7,316 nt of DNA from the NCBI GenBank assembly GCA_947177885.1, contig CAMWWF010000133.1:1-7316 (forward strand), written 5' to 3'. The position numbers and the translations under genes were made by a program. Of this stretch, positions 1 through 5,166 are shown piece after piece. The DNA is from an uncultured Lachnospiraceae bacterium. GTDB taxonomy: Bacteria > Bacillota_A > Clostridia > Lachnospirales > Lachnospiraceae. How positions within the stretch are numbered: position 1 is the stretch's first letter; each line of letters begins with the position of its first letter. Below the pieces are notes generated by a model. The model searched no databases, was not told where the DNA came from, and saw only the letters and a program-made list of their open reading frames with translations.

Positions 1-107
1 ATTCCCCCTCTTTCCGGATACATTTTAACCACAATGTCTGATTCTGCATCCTGAGATTCCCAGAGGCTATTTCCACAACTCCGAAACCGCTCCTGCTCTC
101 CCTGACA
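1..107. other. Left-edge segment without a callable gene
   Basis: These bases follow the stop codon of the GNAT gene on the minus strand. No hairpin with a U-tract is visible, so there is no recognisable terminator. On the minus strand two frames stay open to the window edge, with candidate ATG codons at 47-49 and 21-23. The first has only a weak GGGA-type upstream match and the second has none. A downstream minus-strand gene could begin here, but the visible stretch is too short to support it. Confidence 0.4.
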
Positions 108-578
108 TTACACGGCCGGATCTTGTTTCATTTTTACAAGATATTCTGTCGTCCCCTCCTCATAAGTTCTTTCTCCCGTCAAAAGGAATCCATTCCTCTG
201 ATAAAAGGAAACCGCACGGGTATTCTTCTCCAATGCCCACAGGTGATCCGCGTGAAATTCCTTCACTGCATATTCTATCAGTGCACTTCCCACCCCCTGA
301 CTTTGAAAAAAAGGATCCACATATAATTTGCAGATTTCCGTATCCTTTCTTTGCAGAAAGCCCCTGATCAGACCATCATCATATACATACAGATTTTTTA
401 TGATCTCATCGTTCTTAAAATATTGATCCGCCAGCGGGACCACCTGCAACTCGCCAAAGGAAAATGTCTCATCCTTAAATATGGGGAAATAGTTTACCCT
501 GTTGTTAAACACAAATATTTCAGCAACTCTTGACAGATCATCCGGCCCGGCTTTTCGTATCTTCATTTTTTCCTGCAT
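108..578 (-). CDS. GNAT-family N-acetyltransferase
   Basis: This is a predicted cytoplasmic acetyltransferase of the Gcn5-related superfamily, which transfers acetyl from acetyl-CoA to an amine; the acceptor cannot be told from sequence. At 156 residues it has the usual single-domain length. The acetyl-CoA pyrophosphate-binding motif A is visible at about residues 84-105 (KLYVDP, then QSQGVGSAL with Q92, G95 and G97). Motif B follows at about 113-131, with N119 and a FYQRNGF segment whose Y126 sits where the family's general acid usually lies. Start choice: Met1 has a GGAG nine bases upstream. Met5 (MKIRKAG, the more typical GNAT opening) has AGGA about five bases upstream, so either is possible. 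The gene lies 50 bases downstream of the FGGY kinase on the same strand with no visible terminator between, so co-transcription is plausible although no functional link is evident. The family call is firm and the substrate is unknown. Confidence 0.92.
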   Translation of the reverse strand: MQEKMKIRKAGPDDLSRVAEIFVFNNRVNYFPIFKDETFSFGELQVVPLADQYFKNDEIIKNLYVYDDGLIRGFLQRKDTEICKLYVDPFFQSQGVGSALIEYAVKEFHADHLWALEKNTRAVSFYQRNGFLLTGERTYEEGTTEYLVKMKQDPAV

Positions 579-587
579 TCTGCCACA

Positions 588-591
588 CTCC
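588..591 (-). promoter_or_regulatory. Ribosome binding site (GGAG) for the GNAT gene, Met1 start
   Basis: GGAG on the minus strand lies nine bases before the ATG at 576-578. It supports the upstream start over the ATG four codons later, though the latter also has an AGGA close by. Confidence 0.5.
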
Positions 592-628
592 GACTAACAT
601 GTTCATTTCATATAAAACTGAATCTTCT

Positions 629-2224
629 TTACACACTTTCCACCGCTGCTCTCTCAGCCGCCAGTGCGCTCTTGTACTTCTCAATATATGCGTCAAAGCC
701 TGCCACGTCCTCCGCCCCTGGCGCAATGGTGGTGCCGCTCTGGCCCGCAAATATTTTATCGCTCAGGTAATCCGCCAGTTCCTCGCCTTCCGCTTTCTCA
801 GCCATGTAACATGCCAGCACCGCCATGCCCCAGGCGCCGCCTTCGCTTGCGGTATCCATTACCGTCACAGGCGCATTCATAGCTGCTGCCATCAGCTGCT
901 GCCCTACCACAGGTGTCTTGAACAGTCCGCCGTGCCCCATCAGGGAATCCACCTTTACCTGTTCCTCTTTCAGCAGGATGTCGTTGCCGATCTTCAACGT
1001 AGCCATGGCGCTGTAAAGATTGCTTCTCATAAAGTTGGCCAGCGTAAACTTCGCGTCGGGAGTACGGACGAACAAAGGTCTGCCCTCGTTCAGGCCCGTC
1101 ACCGGCTCCCCGGAAAAATAATTATAGGAAATCAAGCCGCCGCAGTCCGTGTCCGCTTTCAGCGCCTCTTTGTAAAGTGTTCCGTATAGCTCATTCATAT
1201 CCGTCTTCATACCAAAAGTATCCGCAAACTGCTTAAAAAGTCCCACCCAGGCATTGAGATCAGAGGTACAGTTGTTGCAATGCACCATGGCCACGGGGCT
1301 GCCGTCAGGCGTGGTCACCATATCGATCTCTTCATGAACCTTTGACAGCGCCTTCTCCGTTACCACCATAGAGAAGATGGAAGTACCTGCGGAAATATTA
1401 CCGGTGCGCACCCTGACCGCATTGGTGGCCGTCATGCCGGTTCCCGCATCCCCCTCGGGAGGACACATGGGAATGCCCGCCTGCAAAGTTCCCGTGGGAT
1501 CCAGCAGCTTTGCGCCCTCTGCTGTCAGAGTACCTGCTGCCTCTCCTGCCCTCAGCACCCCGGGCAGAATGTCCTTCAGCTTCCAGTTAAAGCCGTTGGG
1601 AGCCACCAACCGGTCGAACTGCTCCAGCATCTTCTCATCATAACCGCATCGTTCAGAATCAATGGGAAACATACCGGAAGCCTCACCCACGCCCAACACC
1701 TTCTCGCCGGACAGCTTCCAGTGAATGTAGCCGGCCAGTGTGGTAAAATAAGCAATATTCTTCACATGAGGCTCTTCATTTATGACAGCCTGATACAGAT
1801 GGGCAATACTCCATCTCTGGGGAATATTGAAGTCGAACACGGACACCAGTTTCTTACAGGCTTCCTCCGTCATGGTATTCCTCCAGGTGCGGAAAGGAAC
1901 CAGAAGCTCCCCTGCCCCGTCGAAAGCCATATAGCCGTGCATCATCCCCGAAAAACCCAATGCCCCGAGCCTGGTCAGCTTTACGCCGTACTTTTCCTGT
2001 ACATCCTCCGCAAGGCTTTTATAGCATCCCTGCAGACCGCTCCAGATATCCTCCAGACTGTAGGTCCAGATATTATTCTCCAGGCGGTTCTCCCAGTCAT
2101 GTGTACCCATGGCAATGGGCGCGTGAGTCTCGTCTACCAGTACCGCCTTGATCCTGGTAGAACCGAATTCGATCCCAAGCACTGCCCTGCCCGCTTCGAT
2201 TGCTTTCTTTGCTGTTTCACTCAT
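629..2224 (-). CDS. FGGY-family carbohydrate kinase, probable L-ribulokinase type
   Basis: This is a predicted cytoplasmic ATP-dependent sugar kinase of 531 residues, full length for the family (about 500-550). The N-terminal ATPase half opens with the phosphate-1 motif [16 protein letters not shown] (about 16-31). A substrate-side segment [12 protein letters not shown] follows at 91-102 and FRTWRNT at 111-117. The catalytic aspartate is most likely D259 in PPEGDAGTG. The C-terminal half has the phosphate-2-like region [11 protein letters not shown] (274-284), the glycine-rich [11 protein letters not shown] (430-440) and the adenosine-side [12 protein letters not shown] (460-471). From memory, the opening and the WTYS, RTWRNT and GHGGLFKTP blocks resemble kinases found in L-arabinose operons of Bacteroides and clostridia. 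These act as L-ribulokinases (L-ribulose to L-ribulose-5-phosphate), hence the tentative substrate. No araA or araD homologue is in the window, so xylulose or another keto-sugar remains possible. The ATG start has AAAGGGG nine bases upstream. The gene has its own divergent promoter. Confidence 0.96.
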   Translation of the reverse strand: MSETAKKAIEAGRAVLGIEFGSTRIKAVLVDETHAPIAMGTHDWENRLENNIWTYSLEDIWSGLQGCYKSLAEDVQEKYGVKLTRLGALGFSGMMHGYMAFDGAGELLVPFRTWRNTMTEEACKKLVSVFDFNIPQRWSIAHLYQAVINEEPHVKNIAYFTTLAGYIHWKLSGEKVLGVGEASGMFPIDSERCGYDEKMLEQFDRLVAPNGFNWKLKDILPGVLRAGEAAGTLTAEGAKLLDPTGTLQAGIPMCPPEGDAGTGMTATNAVRVRTGNISAGTSIFSMVVTEKALSKVHEEIDMVTTPDGSPVAMVHCNNCTSDLNAWVGLFKQFADTFGMKTDMNELYGTLYKEALKADTDCGGLISYNYFSGEPVTGLNEGRPLFVRTPDAKFTLANFMRSNLYSAMATLKIGNDILLKEEQVKVDSLMGHGGLFKTPVVGQQLMAAAMNAPVTVMDTASEGGAWGMAVLACYMAEKAEGEELADYLSDKIFAGQSGTTIAPGAEDVAGFDAYIEKYKSALAAERAAVESV

Positions 2225-2233
2225 TGATCCGAT

Positions 2234-2240
2234 CCCCTTT
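2234..2240 (-). promoter_or_regulatory. Ribosome binding site of the FGGY kinase
   Basis: AAAGGGG on the minus strand is nine bases before the ATG at 2222-2224. It fixes the start so that the N-terminal phosphate-binding motif begins at about residue 16. Confidence 0.7.
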
Positions 2241-2269
2241 CATGTCGCCTCTGTGTGACGACCCAAATT

Positions 2270-2283
2270 CAGCGAAAACGCTG
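2270..2283. promoter_or_regulatory. Perfect dyad CAGCG-AAAA-CGCTG, possible operator
   Basis: A five-base perfect inverted repeat with a four-base spacer lies in the untranslated leader of the FGGY kinase. It is about 20 bases downstream of the predicted transcription start and 46 bases before the start codon. Position and symmetry fit a repressor roadblock site, for example for a LacI- or GntR-type sugar regulator, but no regulator is encoded in the window. It matches the CcpA cre consensus only loosely. It could also form a short RNA hairpin. Confidence 0.4.
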
Positions 2284-2310
2284 TGTTGCCGAAATTCATC
2301 TCACACTATT

Positions 2311-2339
2311 ATCCTATCAATTCCAAAGAAATTCGTCAA
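2311..2339 (-). promoter_or_regulatory. Sigma-A-like promoter of the FGGY kinase
   Basis: On the minus strand there is a -35 box TTGACG (2334-2339, five of six consensus bases), a 17-base spacer, and a -10 box TAGGAT (2311-2316, four of six). Transcription would start near 2304, leaving a leader of about 80 bases containing the 2270-2283 dyad. Confidence 0.6.
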
Positions 2340-2352
2340 TCATTAAGGAAGA

Positions 2353-2381
2353 CTTCCATTTTAAATGTCACATGCTATAAT
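2353..2381 (+). promoter_or_regulatory. Sigma-A-like extended -10 promoter of the SGNH hydrolase gene
   Basis: A perfect TATAAT at 2376-2381 is preceded by TGC (2373-2375), an extended -10. Seventeen bases further upstream is a poor -35 (CTTCCA, 2353-2358). Transcription would begin near 2388, about 29 bases before the ATG. The -35 region lies only 13 bases from that of the divergent kinase promoter, so one bound regulator could act on both. Confidence 0.65.
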
Positions 2382-2416
2382 AGATTGAGAAGAAAGAAAG
2401 AACAGGATCTACGTAT

Positions 2417-3211
2417 ATGAAAAAGTCTGGCAGAAAAACCATCGATCTATTTATGTTTATGGGACAGTCCAATATGGCGGGACGGGGCATTTCCACGGGC
2501 GCTTATCCTGAGACAGTCCCAAGGCTGACAGAAAATGCCGGCTATGAATACCGCGCCGTTTCCTCACCTGACACATTGCATATACTTTCCGAACCTTTCG
2601 GGTGCAGTGAAAACAGACAGGGCGGGATTGATGACGGACATATGAAAACAGGTTCTATGGTCACGGCTTTTGTAAATGAATATTATAAAAATACCGGCGT
2701 GGCCGTAGTGGGAGTTTCGGCCTCAAAGGGCGGCAGCCGGATCTCGCAGTGGCAGCCGGGCGGAATATATTTAACAGATGCCGTGCAGCGTTTAAAGGAC
2801 GCCGTAAGCTTTCTTGAGCGAAACGAATATACTATACGTCACAGATACATGCTCTGGTGCCAGGGTGAATCGGACGGGGATATTTCAAAGCCGCCGGAAG
2901 AATACCGCAGGGATTTTGAATGTATGCTCAGGGAAATGTTGGAAAACGGTATCGAGAAGTGTTTTATGATCAGGATCGGTAATTATAACGGCAATGAAAA
3001 TTACAATTACACTGAGATCATTCACATACAGGACGAGATAGCGAAAAGCAACCGGAATGTTGTTATGGTCTCAACAAAGTTCGCAGAAATGAAAGAGCGT
3101 GGTTTGATGAAAGACGCATTTCATTATTTTCAGAAGGCGTATAATGAAATCGGCGCAGAAGCGGGTTTCAACACCGCCTCATATGTGCGCAGCCTGTCGG
3201 AAATGCCGTAA
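2417..3211 (+). CDS. SGNH hydrolase, sialate O-acetylesterase-type (SASA/DUF303) carbohydrate esterase
   Basis: This is a predicted serine esterase of 264 residues that removes acetyl groups, probably from sugars. The family signature is clear: MGQSNMAG at 15-22 with nucleophile S18 (block I), GVSASKGGS at 99-107 supplying the block II glycine, LWCQGESDG at 146-154 (block III, oxyanion-hole QGE), and DAFHYFQ at 233-239 giving the D233/H236 acid-base pair. All catalytic elements are present, so it should be active. There is no signal peptide or membrane segment, so the enzyme is probably cytoplasmic. That points to intracellular acetylated sugars or oligosaccharides rather than intact polymer. 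The ATG has AGGA (2404-2407) nine bases upstream. It is transcribed away from the FGGY kinase. Family members include acetylxylan esterases and 9-O-acetyl sialic acid esterases; the actual substrate is not decidable from sequence. Confidence 0.92.
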   Translation: MKKSGRKTIDLFMFMGQSNMAGRGISTGAYPETVPRLTENAGYEYRAVSSPDTLHILSEPFGCSENRQGGIDDGHMKTGSMVTAFVNEYYKNTGVAVVGVSASKGGSRISQWQPGGIYLTDAVQRLKDAVSFLERNEYTIRHRYMLWCQGESDGDISKPPEEYRRDFECMLREMLENGIEKCFMIRIGNYNGNENYNYTEIIHIQDEIAKSNRNVVMVSTKFAEMKERGLMKDAFHYFQKAYNEIGAEAGFNTASYVRSLSEMP

Positions 3212-3250
3212 CAGTTCAAACACGCCCTTGAGCGCGCCTGAACTGTTATG
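3207..3250 (+). terminator. Hairpin spanning the SGNH hydrolase stop codon, terminator-like without U-tract
   Basis: TAACAGTTCA (3209-3218) and TGAACTGTTA (3239-3248) form a perfect ten-base inverted repeat, extended outward by one G-U and one C-G pair. The 20-base loop could add a three-pair CGC/GCG inner stem. The left arm begins with the stop codon itself. Neither strand has a T-run after the stem, so it is not a standard intrinsic terminator. It may act as a weak terminator or as an mRNA 3' end protecting structure. Confidence 0.5.
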
Positions 3251-3251
3251 A

Positions 3252-3277
3252 GAGTATTACCGGCCGGACAGATACTC
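3252..3277. repeat. Second inverted repeat in the SGNH-DUF885 gap
   Basis: GAGTAT (3252-3257) and ATACTC (3272-3277) are perfect inverted arms around a 14-base loop containing the palindrome CCGGCCGG (3260-3267). It follows the stop-codon hairpin directly and lies 60 bases before the next start. It may be part of the same processing or termination region or an operator; nothing decides between these. Confidence 0.35.
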
Positions 3278-3323
3278 ATAGTCCCGGATTTTCCCGCATA
3301 TATTAAATCAATCTCAAAATTCC

Positions 3324-3331
3324 GGCGGTGA
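3324..3331 (+). promoter_or_regulatory. Ribosome binding site supporting the TTG start of the DUF885 gene
   Basis: GGCGGTGA differs from the ideal GGAGGTGA by one base and ends six bases before the TTG at 3338. Its last three bases are an in-frame TGA, so translation cannot begin further upstream. Confidence 0.65.
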
Positions 3332-3337
3332 AACCAC

Positions 3338-5161
3338 TTGAAACACAGAAATCCACTTTCAGCAAAGCAGCTGGCACTGGCGATAAGCGTTTTCCTTACC
3401 TTCTCTGCCGTTACTGCGTTCTTATTTACCTATAAACAGGATGAAAAGCGCTTTATCCATATTACCTCCTCTCTGTTTGTGGAGGAAATGAGATCCAACA
3501 CGCTGAATATGCATTATACCCTGGCATACCCGGAAAATTACGGTATATACGATTATGAGCCGGTCCTTGCCTGCTATGACAGCACGGACTCCATGCAAGA
3601 TCATGCCGCCATGGAGAATACCGTCAATGCACTGAGATCCATACATACGGAGAATCTTTCCGATACGGACGCCTGGCTCTGCACACTGCTTACCCGCTCT
3701 CTGGAAAATTCTCTGGCCATGGCAGATTACCCTTATTATAATGAACCCCTGGCTCCCAATTCGGGAATGCAGTCCCAGCTTCCCATCCTGCTGGCAGAGT
3801 ATGCGTTCCGTTCCAAACGGGATATTACAGACTATCTCGCCCTTCTGGATCAGACAGACGAATACTTTGCCTCTCTTCTTGCCTTCGAACAGGAGAAGGC
3901 CGCCGCAGGTCTGATCATGCCTGCCTCTTCCCTGCAGGAAGTGCGAAAGCAATGTGACACTATTGTCACAAAATCCGATCTGGAAAATGGCACACACTTT
4001 CTGCAGACCACCTTTGAGGAGCGTTTAACACCTCTCATCCAGTCGGGAATCATTACCCGGGACGAAGCAGATTCCTACATTGCCCAAAATGACCGCCTGC
4101 TGAAGACGGTCCTGCTGCCCGCCTACATTGCCCTGGGCGACGGACTGATCCTGCTGGAGGATGACGCCGTTCCCCTGTCGGGCCTGGGCAGCACAGAAGC
4201 AGGAAAGGAATATTATCAGTACCTGTTGATCTCGGAAACAGGCTCTTACCGCTCCGTGGAAGAGATACAGCTGCTTCTGGTGAACAAATTCAAGGAAGAA
4301 TATGAGGCAATACATAATCTCGTGACCGCCTATCCCGACTATTTTGCAGACAATGGGGACAGCTCCCAGGCGGATTTTCCCTACACTGATGCCGCAGGGA
4401 TGCTGGCAGACCTGCAGAAGAGGATGCAGGGGCAGTTTCCCCCTGTCTCCGGTGAGCCCACAGTTGTTACCGTGAGACCCGTGTCCCCCAGTCTGGAAAA
4501 GTACACGGCGCCTGCCTTTTATATTACCTCTCCGAGGGATGATTCCACCCAGAACACGATCCACATTAACACCAGTAAGACCCCCAAAGGTCTGGAGCTA
4601 TATACCACACTGGCTCATGAGGGTTATCCCGGTCATCTCTACCAGACAGTTTACAATAATCGGAACGCTCTGGAGCAGAAAGAGCGTCCTGCAAGAGAAT
4701 TATTATGGTACGGCGGCTACCTGGAGGGCTGGGCGCTGTATGTGGAATTTATCTCCTATGACTATGTCTCCGAACTGATGCAGGAGCAGGGGCGCAGCGC
4801 CGATGCTGTTATGACGGAAGTGGAAAAGCACAACCGCAGTATGCAGCTGTGCCTGTATTCCATGCTGGATATCATGATCCATTATGAGGGCGCCTCTTAT
4901 AACCAGATCGCAGAGGTTCTGGAAGGCTTCGGTATCACCAACAGCAACTCCATCCGCGCGGTGTATGCCTACATTGCACAGGAACCCTGCAACTATCTGA
5001 AATATTATCTGGGGTACCTGGAAATCCTGTCCCTCCAGGAGCAGGCCAAAAAGCTCTGGGGAGACGAATACTCCGAATACCGATTCCACTGTTTCTATCT
5101 GGACTGCGGCCCCAGCGATTTCCTGTCACTGCGGGAGCGGCTGGAAGAAGTCCGCGAATAG
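3338..5161 (+). CDS. DUF885-family protein, membrane-anchored putative metallopeptidase
   Basis: This 607-residue protein belongs to the DUF885 family (COG4805), usually about 550-620 residues. The key motif is HEGYPGH at 427-433 (H427, E428, H433), followed by YLEGWALYVE at 461-470, whose glutamates could complete a zinc site. The family resembles gluzincin-type metallopeptidases and is usually described as putative peptidases; its substrates are poorly known. A positively charged N-terminus and one hydrophobic segment at about 11-31 form an uncleaved anchor or signal peptide, with no lipobox cysteine. The body would therefore be extracellular. The start is TTG. An in-frame TGA lies nine bases upstream and the next methionine is residue 51, so only TTG keeps the membrane segment, and a good Shine-Dalgarno site precedes it. 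It sits 126 bases after the SGNH gene and converges with the solute-binding protein gene with a five-base gap. No functional tie to its neighbours is evident. Confidence 0.93.
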   Translation: MKHRNPLSAKQLALAISVFLTFSAVTAFLFTYKQDEKRFIHITSSLFVEEMRSNTLNMHYTLAYPENYGIYDYEPVLACYDSTDSMQDHAAMENTVNALRSIHTENLSDTDAWLCTLLTRSLENSLAMADYPYYNEPLAPNSGMQSQLPILLAEYAFRSKRDITDYLALLDQTDEYFASLLAFEQEKAAAGLIMPASSLQEVRKQCDTIVTKSDLENGTHFLQTTFEERLTPLIQSGIITRDEADSYIAQNDRLLKTVLLPAYIALGDGLILLEDDAVPLSGLGSTEAGKEYYQYLLISETGSYRSVEEIQLLLVNKFKEEYEAIHNLVTAYPDYFADNGDSSQADFPYTDAAGMLADLQKRMQGQFPPVSGEPTVVTVRPVSPSLEKYTAPAFYITSPRDDSTQNTIHINTSKTPKGLELYTTLAHEGYPGHLYQTVYNNRNALEQKERPARELLWYGGYLEGWALYVEFISYDYVSELMQEQGRSADAVMTEVEKHNRSMQLCLYSMLDIMIHYEGASYNQIAEVLEGFGITNSNSIRAVYAYIAQEPCNYLKYYLGYLEILSLQEQAKKLWGDEYSEYRFHCFYLDCGPSDFLSLRERLEEVRE

Positions 5162-5166
5162 TGTGA

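Noticed and set aside
1..49. Possible start of another minus-strand gene (ATG at 47-49 or 21-23)
   Set aside because: At most 16 codons are visible, two frames are equally open and neither has a strong ribosome site.
97..109. TAATG stop-start overlap after the GNAT gene suggesting translational coupling
   Set aside because: The overlapping ATG opens a frame that stops after about 13 codons with no recognisable content.
530..1189. Long plus-strand reading frame opposite the FGGY kinase 3' half
   Set aside because: It lies antisense to a clearly conserved kinase, is rich in Cys, His and Arg with no recognisable domain, and has no good ribosome site.
1721..2227. Plus-strand reading frame of 168 codons opposite the kinase N-terminus
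   Set aside because: Fully antisense to the conserved phosphate-binding half of the kinase; no domain or promoter supports it.
2270..2283. CcpA catabolite-response element
   Set aside because: Only a few positions match the cre consensus around the central CG; kept only as an unassigned dyad.
3422..3997. Minus-strand reading frame of 191 codons inside the DUF885 gene
   Set aside because: Low-complexity shadow composition and opposite a well-supported coding region.
4025..4564. Minus-strand reading frame of 179 codons inside the DUF885 gene
   Set aside because: Antisense shadow with no recognisable motif; the plus strand here encodes conserved family sequence.
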